NCBI GenBank assembly: GCA_030835185.1
Contig: JAUQWL010000079.1
Span: forward strand, 1-16,880
Reading direction: 5' to 3'
DNA from: Solirubrobacterales bacterium
GTDB taxonomy: Bacteria; Actinomycetota; Thermoleophilia; Solirubrobacterales; 70-9
DNA: 16,880 nt
The translations under genes were made by a program, and so were the position numbers. Below, piece after piece: positions 6,276 to 13,026 of the stretch. The first letter of the stretch is position 1, and each line of letters opens with the position of its first letter. Under the pieces are notes generated by a model. The model saw nothing but the letters and a program-made list of their open reading frames with translations, made no database searches and was not told where the DNA came from.

Positions 6276-7028
6276 TCAGTCCTTCCGGCACCGCCGCCTC
6301 AGGGTCGACATCCTGATCGCCGGCACCCGCCAGGCGGCTTCGATCACGATCGAGCCGCTCATCTTCGAATCTCCGATTTCCCGCTCGCGGAAGGTGATCG
6401 GCACCTCGAGCACTTCGAACCCCGCCTTCAGGGTGCGGTAGGTCATCTCGACCTGGAAGGAGTAGCCGGAGGCGGAAACGGTATCGAGGTCGATCGACTC
6501 CAGGACCTCGCGGTGGAAGCATTTGAAGCCGCCGGTCAGGTCACGGACGGGCACACCGAGCACCATGCGCGAGTACAGGCTGCCACCGCGGCTGATCAAC
6601 CGCCGCATGGGCCCCCACTCGGTGATCGCCCCTCCCGGTACATAGCGCGAGCCGAGCACAAGGTCGGCCAGCGCCGATGCGGCGATCAGCCGCGGCAGGT
6701 AGGCCGGATCGTGCGAGAAGTCGGCGTCCATCTGGACGATCAGGTCCGCACCACCGTCGAGCGCCCGGCGAAAGCCATCGATGTAGGCGGGTCCGAGGCC
6801 TTCTTTGCGCGGGCGATGGAGAACCTCAACCCGGGGATCCGACGCGGCCAGACCGTCCGCTACCCGGCCGGTACCGTCCGGCGAGCTGTCGTCGACGATC
6901 AGGATGCGGTCTTCGGGTGAGAGCTTCGGCCCGAGCGCCTCGACCATCGCTTCGATGTTCCCGGCCTCGTTATAGGTCGGGAGGATGACCCAGACGGGAC
7001 CGGAGGACTCTGACTCGGACGCGTACAC
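6276..7028 (-). CDS. GT2 glycosyltransferase, polyprenol-phosphate mannose synthase-like
   Basis: A 250-residue family 2 glycosyltransferase of the DPM1/Ppm1 type, which transfers mannose from GDP-mannose to a polyprenyl phosphate at the cytoplasmic membrane face, supplying lipid-linked mannose. Visible motifs: ILPTYNE (15-21), IVDDSSPDGT (44-53), the metal-binding QMDADFSHDP (DAD at 101-103), the GSRYVPGG loop, and DLTGGFKCF, typical of dolichol/polyprenol-P-mannose synthases. There is no C-terminal membrane domain; in mycobacteria the catalytic Ppm1 part may be soluble or fused to an acyltransferase. The start is GTG at 7028, six bases after a TAGCAT box. It lies upstream of trxA on the same strand but trxA has its own promoter. 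Related enzymes using glucose or other sugars cannot be excluded. Confidence 0.85.
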   Translation of the reverse strand: MYASESESSGPVWVILPTYNEAGNIEAMVEALGPKLSPEDRILIVDDSSPDGTGRVADGLAASDPRVEVLHRPRKEGLGPAYIDGFRRALDGGADLIVQMDADFSHDPAYLPRLIAASALADLVLGSRYVPGGAITEWGPMRRLISRGGSLYSRMVLGVPVRDLTGGFKCFHREVLESIDLDTVSASGYSFQVEMTYRTLKAGFEVLEVPITFREREIGDSKMSGSIVIEAAWRVPAIRMSTLRRRCRKD

Positions 7029-7034
7029 ACGCCG

Positions 7035-7040
7035 ATGCTA
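7035..7040 (-). promoter_or_regulatory. Candidate -10 element of the glycosyltransferase gene
   Basis: TAGCAT on the minus strand ends six bases before the GTG at 7028, which would give a leaderless transcript. No clear -35 is seen and no Shine-Dalgarno lies in the six bases. Confidence 0.35.
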
Positions 7041-7224
7041 CGCCAGGAGGGGATCAGCGAACGCGCAGATGCCGGTCCGGCCGGCAGCTGAGCCTGCCAC
7101 CTGAGTGCCCGGCGCCGGACGTCTCCCGGCGGAGGGCTGGAGCTGATCGGCCCGGCCCGGAAGACTCTGCGAACAGGCACCGGATCCTCATGCCGGAAAC
7201 CGATTCGCAGTGGCTGGCGGCGGG

Positions 7225-7230
7225 TAAGTT
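7225..7230 (+). promoter_or_regulatory. Candidate -10 element of polX
   Basis: TAAGTT ends six bases before the polX ATG at 7237, and the intervening ACGGGA is a poor Shine-Dalgarno. Its TAA is also an in-frame stop, so the polX frame cannot extend further upstream. The 7029-7236 gap otherwise holds only the divergent glycosyltransferase -10 and a 10-bp GC palindrome (7109-7118). Confidence 0.4.
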
Positions 7231-7236
7231 ACGGGA

Positions 7237-8955
7237 ATGACCAACGCCCGGATCGCCGACGCCCTCGAGGAGCTGTCCGTCCTGTACCAGCTCGACGGCG
7301 CCGACCGTTACCGGGTCCTCGCCTATACGAACTCGGCGCGGACGATCCGCAACCACGGCAGTTCGGTCGAGGAGATGGCCCGCGCGGGCACGGTCACCGA
7401 GCTGCCGGGGATCGGCGAGACGCTCGAAGAGAAGATCCTTGCGCTGGTCGAGACCGGGGAGATACCGGCTGCGGCCGAGCTCAAGGAGAAGCTGCCGTCC
7501 GGACTGATCGAGATCAACCGGATACCCGGCGTCGGGCCCAAGACCGTGCGCCGCCTCCACGACGAACTGGACGTGACCGGGCCGGAAGACCTCCGGGCCG
7601 CGGCCGAGGCAGGCCAGGTCCGCAGCCTGAAGGGGCTGGGACCAAAAATCGAAGAGAACATCCTCGAAGGCCTCGACCGGCTTGAAGCCGAACCCGAAGG
7701 CCCGGAGCGAAAGACGCTCGACAGGATGCTGCCGCTGGCCGAGGAACTGGTCGGTGCCTTGCGGGGTCATCCGGACTGCGATCGGGCCGAGATCGCCGGC
7801 TCGGTTCGCCGTATGGCCGACACCTGCGAGGACATCGACCTGATCGCGACTTCGCACAGTCCGAAGAAACTGGCCACCTTCATCGCCGGTCACGAGTCGG
7901 TCAGCTCGTCCGGAAATGCGAGCGAGAACGGGATCCGGCTCGAGACACAGTCCGACATCGGGGTGGATCTGAGACTCGCCCGGCCCGAGGCCTTCGGCAA
8001 CCTGCTCCAGCACTTCACCGGCTCTGCCGCTCACAACACCCGCCTGCGGGAAGCAGCGGTCGCCGAGGGCCTGCATGTTTCCGAACACGGAATCAAGGAC
8101 GGCAAAACCGGGGAAAACGACCGCTTCCGTACCGAGGAGGAGGTCTACGAACGCCTCGGCTACAGCTACATCGAACCCACGCTCCGCGAGGACCGCGGCG
8201 AGCTCGAGGCGGCGCGGGAAGGCAAGCTCCCGGATCTCGTCGAACGCCGGCAGGTGCGCGGAGACCTCCACTGCCACACCACGCTCTCCGACGGCCGGAA
8301 CACGTTCGAAGAGATGGCAGCGGCCGCACAGGAGCTCGGTTACGAGTACCTGGCGATCACCGACCACTCGGCCAGCCACGGCTTCGGGGACAACGTCGAA
8401 GCCGGTCGCCTGCTCGAACAGATAGAGGAGATCCGCCAGTTCAACGAGAAAGGCGGTGAGCTGCGGCTGCTGGCCGGGTCCGAGGTGAACATCCACCCGG
8501 ACGGCACTCTCGACTACGAGGATGACGTGCTGGCCGAACTGGACTGGGTGATCGCTTCGATCCACACCGGCTTCAGCCGCTCCGAAGCGACCATGACCGC
8601 CCGCATGATCGCGGCGATCGAGCATCCTGAAGTCGACTGCATCGGCCATGCCTCCGGCCGCCTGCTGACCCGGCGCGATCCCTACCCGCTCGACTACGAA
8701 GCGGTCTTCGAGGCCGCCGCCAGGAGCGGCACCGCCTTCGAGATCAACGGCAACCCGAAGCGTCGCGACCTGTCCGATGTCCATGCCCGGATGGCGAGGG
8801 AGTACGGCGTGAAGATCGTGCTCAACACCGATGCCCACTCGACCGCCGGCCTCGAATACATGGCCTACGCGATCGCCACTGCCCGCCGCGGCTGGCTGGG
8901 CGCAGACGACATCCTCAACACCGCTCCCTGGTGGAAACAGCCACTCAGTAAGTAG
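7237..8955 (+). CDS. polX: Family X DNA polymerase with PHP exonuclease domain (PolX)
   Basis: A 572-residue two-module repair polymerase. The N-terminal 8-kDa-type domain contains two helix-hairpin-helix motifs (VTELPGIGETLEEKI at about 50-65, INRIPGVGPKTVRRL at about 90-105) and a third similar turn (LKGLGPKIEENI). The nucleotidyltransferase core has GSVRR (188-192), the metal-binding Asp199 and Asp201 (EDIDLI), and a third Asp in IGVDLRLA. From about residue 340 there is a PHP domain with all expected metal-ligand motifs: GDLHCHTTLSDG (342-353), ITDHS, GSEVN, SIHTGF, GHASGR and NTDAH. An active 3'-5' exonuclease/AP-endonuclease-type activity is therefore likely beside gap-filling synthesis in base excision or end repair. 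The core reads ADTCEDID where many homologues have an ET before the Asp pair. The 3' end overlaps the converging membrane-protein gene by 11 bp. Confidence 0.95.
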   Translation: MTNARIADALEELSVLYQLDGADRYRVLAYTNSARTIRNHGSSVEEMARAGTVTELPGIGETLEEKILALVETGEIPAAAELKEKLPSGLIEINRIPGVGPKTVRRLHDELDVTGPEDLRAAAEAGQVRSLKGLGPKIEENILEGLDRLEAEPEGPERKTLDRMLPLAEELVGALRGHPDCDRAEIAGSVRRMADTCEDIDLIATSHSPKKLATFIAGHESVSSSGNASENGIRLETQSDIGVDLRLARPEAFGNLLQHFTGSAAHNTRLREAAVAEGLHVSEHGIKDGKTGENDRFRTEEEVYERLGYSYIEPTLREDRGELEAAREGKLPDLVERRQVRGDLHCHTTLSDGRNTFEEMAAAAQELGYEYLAITDHSASHGFGDNVEAGRLLEQIEEIRQFNEKGGELRLLAGSEVNIHPDGTLDYEDDVLAELDWVIASIHTGFSRSEATMTARMIAAIEHPEVDCIGHASGRLLTRRDPYPLDYEAVFEAAARSGTAFEINGNPKRRDLSDVHARMAREYGVKIVLNTDAHSTAGLEYMAYAIATARRGWLGADDILNTAPWWKQPLSK

Positions 8956-9457
8956 TGAACCCGGGCGAACGGATCAGCTTCACCGGCTTGAAGGCAGAGC
9001 CCGACTCGACCAGGAAACGCACGCCGTCACGAAGCTCGATCGCCAGCACCGCCGACTCCCGGTTTCGCCAGGCCAGCGCCACAAGCAGCGCATAGCCGCT
9101 GCCGATCACGGCAACCTCCGGGAAAAGCAGGCCGATGCCGCCGGCAACCAGGACCGCGGCAAGGATCGGCCACAGGCGGGCAAACGCTACCCGGCCCGGC
9201 GAAGGCAGGGACACCCCCGGGCCTCCCGGAGTGACAGTCCGAGCCGACGCGAGCGGCCCGCGCATCCGCTCGGCCGAGCGTTCCGCCCCGCCGAGGCTCA
9301 TGCCGATCCACGCGGCGGCCAGCCACCAGAGAGCACCTACCAGCAGGATCGTGGTGTCCTGTTCGCGCTGGGCGCCGATTGCGGCGATTGCCGCGAGCAC
9401 CGTCGCTCCGCCGGCAGTCAGGAAGACCGTTGCCCGCAGGAGTTCGGCGAACGGCAT
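8945..9457 (-). CDS. Conserved four-helix membrane protein, unknown function
   Basis: 170 residues. Two hydrophobic segments near residues 8-28 and 38-56, a Gly/Pro/Arg-rich cytoplasmic-type loop (GGAERSAERMRGP to LPSPGRV), then two more at about 92-131, and a soluble tail with ELRDGVRFLVES and a final KPVKLIRSPGF. I recognise no named domain; the RDGVRF.VE..S.F.P..L.R.PGF ending seems to recur in related high-GC actinobacteria, from memory only. Its ATG begins three bases after the otsB stop, so it is the second gene of an otsB transcript and probably translationally coupled. The 3' end overlaps polX by 11 bp in opposite orientation. Confidence 0.75.
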   Translation of the reverse strand: MPFAELLRATVFLTAGGATVLAAIAAIGAQREQDTTILLVGALWWLAAAWIGMSLGGAERSAERMRGPLASARTVTPGGPGVSLPSPGRVAFARLWPILAAVLVAGGIGLLFPEVAVIGSGYALLVALAWRNRESAVLAIELRDGVRFLVESGSAFKPVKLIRSPGFTTY

Positions 9458-9460
9458 CGG

Positions 9461-10243
9461 TCAGGCGGCGAGCGTGGCGATCATGTCGATCCAGTCGTCC
9501 GAACCGCCGACCACGAAGTCCGCGACCTCCATCAACTCGGGCGGTCCCTCGTCGGAATCGACGGCGACGATCAGGAGTTCGTCGATCTGACCCTTCCCCT
9601 GCATCGTCCTCAGGCGCTTGACGGCGTCCAGGTCGGTCTGGTCGTCTCCGGCGAAGACCACGGTGGTCAGCCCGCTGTCGGTCAGCAGCGCCTCGACCGC
9701 GCCGGCCTTGCCTTCCATGTCGGGAGGGCGAAGCTCCAGCACCTTGCGACCCCAGTGAGTCACCAGGCCGGCCGCGTGAGCCTGCTCGGCGATCGTCCGG
9801 ACCAGGGCTTCGGTCCGCTCGCCGGCCCCCCGCCAGTGCAGGGCCTGGATCGGGCCCTTGTCCTCGACCCGGATCTTGGCGGTCACCCAGTGCGGACTGT
9901 CGTGAGAAGCCACGAAACGTGCCGCACGGTCAACCTGTTCGCCCTCCAGCACCATCGTCGGTCCGTCGCTGCCCGGTTCGAGCAGCTCGAGCCCGTGATT
10001 GCCGAAGTAGGTGATCGAGTCGGCACCGACCATGCGCCGGGCGACCCGGGCGGGTCTTCCGGTGACACAGGCGACGAGGCCGAGATCCTGGCTGAGCAGC
10101 TCGAGGCTGTGCTTCGCCTTGACCGGCACTTTCGCCTTTTCGGGACGATCGACGATCCGGCAGAGGGTCCCGTCGACGTCGCTCATCAGGGCCGATCGGC
10201 CCGGTTCTTTCAGCAGAAGCGAGAGCGGTGAGTCCTGGTTCAT
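9461..10243 (-). CDS. otsB: Trehalose-6-phosphate phosphatase (OtsB-type HAD hydrolase)
   Basis: A 260-residue HAD-superfamily phosphatase. Motif I is MSDVDGTL (Asp22 nucleophile, Asp24 acid/base; many OtsB proteins have DFDGTL). Motif II is TGR at 61-63. GNHGLELL (81-88) is the substrate-cap signature of trehalose phosphatases. Lys179 in LRPPDMEGKAGAV fits motif III, and AGDDQTDLDA (198-207) fits motif IV. It removes phosphate from trehalose 6-phosphate in the cytoplasm to give trehalose. The matching synthase OtsA is not in the window. The ATG at 10243 gives a normal N-terminus; although the frame stays open to 10645, that extension runs antisense through the TauE/SafE gene and is not needed. 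It is divergent from that gene with only 18 bp between. Confidence 0.9.
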   Translation of the reverse strand: MNQDSPLSLLLKEPGRSALMSDVDGTLCRIVDRPEKAKVPVKAKHSLELLSQDLGLVACVTGRPARVARRMVGADSITYFGNHGLELLEPGSDGPTMVLEGEQVDRAARFVASHDSPHWVTAKIRVEDKGPIQALHWRGAGERTEALVRTIAEQAHAAGLVTHWGRKVLELRPPDMEGKAGAVEALLTDSGLTTVVFAGDDQTDLDAVKRLRTMQGKGQIDELLIVAVDSDEGPPELMEVADFVVGGSDDWIDMIATLAA

Positions 10244-10248
10244 GGTCG

Positions 10249-10255
10249 TAGTATC
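10249..10255. promoter_or_regulatory. Symmetric -10 shared by divergent otsB and tauE
   Basis: TAGTATC read forward is a TAnnnT -10 (TAGTAT) ending seven bases before the tauE ATG at 10262; read in reverse it is GATACT(A), ending six bases before the otsB ATG at 10243. The only 18 bp between the two genes therefore carry opposed, overlapping -10 elements, each positioned for leaderless initiation. -35 matches are weak on both sides. Confidence 0.5.
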
Positions 10256-10261
10256 GCCGGG

Positions 10262-10627
10262 ATGGAGCCTGGACGAATCTGGAGCCTCGCATTGATCGGA
10301 ACCGCTGCGGGAACGTTCAGCGGTCTTTTCGGCGTCGGAGGGGGCGCGGTCATCGTCCCGATGCTGATCGCACTGCTCGCCTACGGGGAACGCCTGGCGA
10401 CCGGAACCAGCCTCGCGGCGATCGTCGTGATCGCGATCATCGCAGTCGCCCTGCAGGGCGGTGCCTACGGAAATGTCGACATCGGGACCGCCCTGATCCT
10501 CGCTGTCCCGGCCATCTTCGGCATCGTCGCGGGGACCTTCATCCAGCAGCGGATCCCGGAGAGAACGGTCTCGCTGATCTTCGCGATCCTGTTGATCGCG
10601 GTCGCCGCCGAGATGGTGCTCGGCTGA
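10262..10627 (+). CDS. TauE/SafE family half-transporter, first subunit
   Basis: A 121-residue membrane protein with about four helices, half the usual length (about 250 residues) of TauE/SafE anion exporters. The glycine-rich signature GLFGVGGGAVIVP (21-33) ends helix 1; ATGTSLAAI (47-54), AYGNVDIGTA (68-77) and IPERTVSLIFAILL (98-111) follow. The same landmarks recur in the same order in the next gene, so each encodes one module of the usual tandem repeat. The protein ends cleanly after helix 4 and the next gene starts within its stop (TGATG), so this is not a simple frameshift inside a helix. A heteromer of the two is the obvious model. TauE/SafE members export sulfite, sulfoacetate or related anions; the substrate is unknown. 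The likely promoter is the shared -10 immediately upstream. Confidence 0.85.
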   Translation: MEPGRIWSLALIGTAAGTFSGLFGVGGGAVIVPMLIALLAYGERLATGTSLAAIVVIAIIAVALQGGAYGNVDIGTALILAVPAIFGIVAGTFIQQRIPERTVSLIFAILLIAVAAEMVLG

Positions 10628-11142
10628 TGGACCTCGCTCTGGCAATGGTGGTCTGCGGACTCGGCGGGGTCATCGGCGGTTTGATCGGGGTCGGTGGCGG
10701 GGCTGTCTTCGTCCCGGCGATGACCATCCTGCTGAGCAAAGGACAGGTTGAGGCCGAGGCGACTTCGCTGCTGATGATCGCACTGGTTTCGATTGTCGGG
10801 GCATGGCGTCAGCGCTCTTACGGGAACGTGAACGCCCGGGACGCGGCGATGATCGGGCTGCTCTCGCCGGTGGGTGTGCTGGTCGGCGTGGTCATCGCGA
10901 ACGAGGTGCCCGAGCGGGCGCTCAGGATCGGCTTCGCGGCCCTTGCGCTCTACATGGCCTGGCGACTCCTCAGGCGGGCCTTCGGACCGGAGGATCCCGA
11001 GTCGGGGCAACCGGCGGACCCCTCCGGCGACGATCCGCCCGGGGCGGCCGGCTCACCGGCCTCCGGAGCCGCTCCCCCGGCCGGCCGGGAGTCTGCGGGT
11101 GCCGGCGACCCCCCACCTGCGGCCCGGCCTACAACGCCATGA
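10627..11142 (+). CDS. TauE/SafE family half-transporter, second subunit
   Basis: 171 residues: a four-helix TauE/SafE module (1-118) plus a disordered tail. GLIGVGGGAVFVP (18-30), AEATSLLMI (43-51), SYGNVNARDA (64-73) and VPERALRIGFAALAL (94-108) parallel the previous gene. After RRAFGPED the last 50 residues are almost only Pro, Gly, Ala, Ser, Asp and Glu (such as GDDPPGAAGSPASGAAPPAG), presumably a flexible extramembrane tail. The ATG shares its A with the upstream stop, implying coupled translation and equimolar production. The arfB ATG follows 16 bp after its stop, so arfB is probably co-transcribed. Confidence 0.85.
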   Translation: MDLALAMVVCGLGGVIGGLIGVGGGAVFVPAMTILLSKGQVEAEATSLLMIALVSIVGAWRQRSYGNVNARDAAMIGLLSPVGVLVGVVIANEVPERALRIGFAALALYMAWRLLRRAFGPEDPESGQPADPSGDDPPGAAGSPASGAAPPAGRESAGAGDPPPAARPTTP

Positions 11143-11158
11143 TCTCCGCCACCCTGCG

Positions 11159-11578
11159 ATGAGGACGGGCATCCGTCCGAAAGGCGGTCCGTACATCCCG
11201 GTCGGGGAGATCACCCTCAGGGCCTCGCGCTCCTCGGGACCCGGAGGCCAGCACGCCAACGTCACCGCCTCGCGCATCGAAGCCGTCTTCGACGTGCGGC
11301 GCTCGGGTTCGCTGACCGCGAACCAGCGCGAGCGGGTCATCCGCAAGCTCGGTCCGACCGTGACCGCGATCGCCCAGGACGCCCGCTCCCAGTCCCGCAA
11401 CCGCGAACTCGCCCTCGAACGACTGGAGTCGAAACTGGCCGGTGCACTCGCCGTACCCCGCCGACGCCGGGCCACCCGGCCGACGCGGGCTTCGGGCGAA
11501 CGCCGGCTCAAGGCGAAAAAGGCACGTTCACAGAAGAAGAAGCAGCGCGGACGCCCGAGTCAGAACGAGTGGGACTGA
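11159..11578 (+). CDS. arfB: Peptidyl-tRNA hydrolase ArfB (ribosome-rescue factor)
   Basis: A 139-residue class I release-factor-like protein without codon-recognition domains. GPGGQHANVTASRIEAVFDV contains the catalytic GGQ at 29-31, which hydrolyses the ester bond of peptidyl-tRNA on stalled ribosomes. The C-terminal third is strongly basic (PRRRRATRP, then ERRLKAKKARSQKKKQRGR), the tail that in ArfB/YaeJ enters the empty mRNA channel. Length is as expected (about 140). The frame is open further upstream through the TauE/SafE gene, but the ATG at 11159 gives the normal N-terminus (IPVGEITLRASRSSGPGGQ). Position 16 bp after the second half-transporter suggests shared transcription without any obvious functional link. 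Confidence 0.92.
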   Translation: MRTGIRPKGGPYIPVGEITLRASRSSGPGGQHANVTASRIEAVFDVRRSGSLTANQRERVIRKLGPTVTAIAQDARSQSRNRELALERLESKLAGALAVPRRRRATRPTRASGERRLKAKKARSQKKKQRGRPSQNEWD

Positions 11579-11684
11579 GCCGACTCCGGAAAGACACGAC
11601 GCGTGAGGAGGCATCCCCTCCGGTTCGTACCCTGTTGTCAACGACACCCCCGCAAGGGCTCCAGAGGAGGGGCCAGAGCAAATC

Positions 11685-12977
11685 ATGATCTTCATCGGAC
11701 TGACCATCGGAATCATTCTCGGCACCATTGTCGGCTACCTCGTGGCCTCCAGGTCCGACGGGGACACCCGATCCCGGCTGACCACGGCGGAAGCCGAAGT
11801 CGCCGCCAAGGATGAGTTGCTGCGCGCCCAGGCCGAAAACCACGCCCGGCAGATAGAGATGATCCGGGCCGACCGCAAACAGCTTTCGGAGGAGATGACG
11901 GCGATATCCGGTGAAGTCCTGAGCAAGACCTCGAAGCAGCTTTCGGCTGAGATCGCCGAACGCCAGAAGCTGGAGCGCGAGCTTGCAAAGAACGAGCTCG
12001 ACAAGCGTACGGTCGAGATCAAGACTGCGGTCAACCCCGTGACCGACAAGCTCGCCGAGGTGCAGCAGAAGGTCGATTCGCTCGACAAGGAGAGGGTCAA
12101 GGCCCAGGGTGAGCTCGGAGACCAGCTGAAAGTCCTCAGGGAGGGGGTCGGCAACCTGGCCACGGAAGCCGGCGGCCTCACAGCGGCCCTGCGAAAGCCG
12201 ATGGGCCGGGGGTCCTGGGGCGAGGTCCAGCTGCGCAACGTGATCGAGCTGGCCGGGATGATCGAGCACTGCGACTTCGAGACCCAGTTCACCGTCGAGG
12301 GTGACAACGGCCGCCTCCGCCCCGACGTAATCGTGAACATGCCGGGTGACAAGACGGTCGTCGTGGACGCCAAGGCACCGATGGAGGCGTTTCTCGAAGC
12401 CCAGGAAGAGGAGGACGAAATCAAGCGCCAAAGTCTGCTGGCCCGGCACGCCCGCCAGGTCCGGGATCACATCAACGTTCTCCGCACGAAGGACTACCAG
12501 TCACAGTTCGAGAACAGCCCGGAACTGGTGGTCATGTTCGTCCCGAGCGAGGGGCTCTACCACGCCGCCCTTGCCGAGGATTCGCTGCTGTTGGAGCACG
12601 GCCTGAAGGAAAAGGTCCTGATCGCTACCCCGACCACGTTGATCGGTCTGCTCCGCGCGATCAACTACGGCTGGGGCCAGGAGACGATCGCCCGCTCGGC
12701 ACAGGAGATCGCCACCGCCGGCAAGGAGCTTCACAAACGAATCCTCACCTTCGCCGAACCGCTCAGCAAGGTCGGCAAGTCACTCGACACCGCCGCCGAG
12801 AACTACAACAGGGCAATCCGTTCGTACGAGTCGAGGATAGTTCCCCAGCTCAAGCGGATGGAGGACGCAGGAGCGAAGTCCTCGAAGGAAATCGAACCCG
12901 GCCCGACCGTCGATACGACGCTGCACAGCATCGCGATCGAAGCTCCGCCCGCCGAAGGCGACCAGCCCGACTCCTGA
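11685..12977 (+). CDS. rmuC: DNA recombination protein RmuC homologue
   Basis: 430 residues. One N-terminal membrane helix (MIFIGLTIGIILGTIVGYLV) anchors a long coiled-coil region (about 28-150, rich in E, K, Q), followed by the RmuC domain, a PD-(D/E)XK-like nuclease fold: RGSWGEVQLRNVIE (175-188, Glu180), RPDVIVNMPGDKTVVVDAK (212-230) with Pro213-Asp214 and Asp228-x-Lys230. In E. coli RmuC limits inversions at short inverted repeats; the enzymatic role is not settled. The C-terminal tail is acidic and probably disordered. A strong AGAGGAGG (11663-11670) lies 14 bases before the ATG, rather far for a Shine-Dalgarno. The 106 bp before the gene contain this tract and a weak GC hairpin after arfB. 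Confidence 0.9.
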   Translation: MIFIGLTIGIILGTIVGYLVASRSDGDTRSRLTTAEAEVAAKDELLRAQAENHARQIEMIRADRKQLSEEMTAISGEVLSKTSKQLSAEIAERQKLERELAKNELDKRTVEIKTAVNPVTDKLAEVQQKVDSLDKERVKAQGELGDQLKVLREGVGNLATEAGGLTAALRKPMGRGSWGEVQLRNVIELAGMIEHCDFETQFTVEGDNGRLRPDVIVNMPGDKTVVVDAKAPMEAFLEAQEEEDEIKRQSLLARHARQVRDHINVLRTKDYQSQFENSPELVVMFVPSEGLYHAALAEDSLLLEHGLKEKVLIATPTTLIGLLRAINYGWGQETIARSAQEIATAGKELHKRILTFAEPLSKVGKSLDTAAENYNRAIRSYESRIVPQLKRMEDAGAKSSKEIEPGPTVDTTLHSIAIEAPPAEGDQPDS

Positions 12978-13026
12978 CTTCGGGTCAGTGGATGCCGTGC
13001 TCTCGACTTCGGGTCAGTGGATGCCG
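12976..13026. repeat. 22-bp direct repeat at the rmuC/exoribonuclease junction
   Basis: A 22-bp sequence starting GACTTCGGGTCAGTGGATGC occurs at 12976-12997 and again at 13005-13026, a 29-bp period. The right copy contains the last codons (Gly-Ile-His-stop) of the minus-strand HD gene; the left copy is an extra version in the gap and starts inside the rmuC stop. Each copy can fold into a small hairpin around CTTCGG, so a weak terminator role is possible. Confidence 0.8.

Noticed and set aside
7109..7118. CCGGCGCCGG palindrome in the glycosyltransferase-polX gap
   Set aside because: Ten-base GC-only palindromes are common in DNA of this composition and it is not positioned at either promoter.
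7190..7240. 16-codon mini-ORF (MPETDSQWLAAGKLRE) ending ATGA on the polX start
   Set aside because: It could be a coupled leader peptide, but it has no Shine-Dalgarno, no attenuator structure, and the TAAGTT box suggests transcription begins after it. Too short to support.
7054..8838. Long (594-codon) open frame on the minus strand opposite polX
   Set aside because: Its translation has no recognisable domain and it lies fully antisense to a clear PolX; long antisense frames are a by-product of GC-rich codon use. The same applies to the minus-strand frame at 2367-3704 inside ileS.
10244..10645. N-terminal extension of otsB
   Set aside because: The frame is open, but the extension is low-complexity (Asp/Arg-rich), antisense to a clear TauE/SafE module, and OtsB homology begins right after the ATG at 10243.
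10874..11158. N-terminal extension of arfB through the TauE/SafE gene
   Set aside because: ArfB-like sequence begins at the ATG at 11159 and total length from there is canonical; the upstream part is a shifted reading of the transporter gene.
11600..11640. Possible rmuC promoter (TACCCT at 11628) and GAGG/CCTC hairpin after arfB
   Set aside because: No matching -35 and the hairpin has only a 4-bp stem; both are too weak to list.
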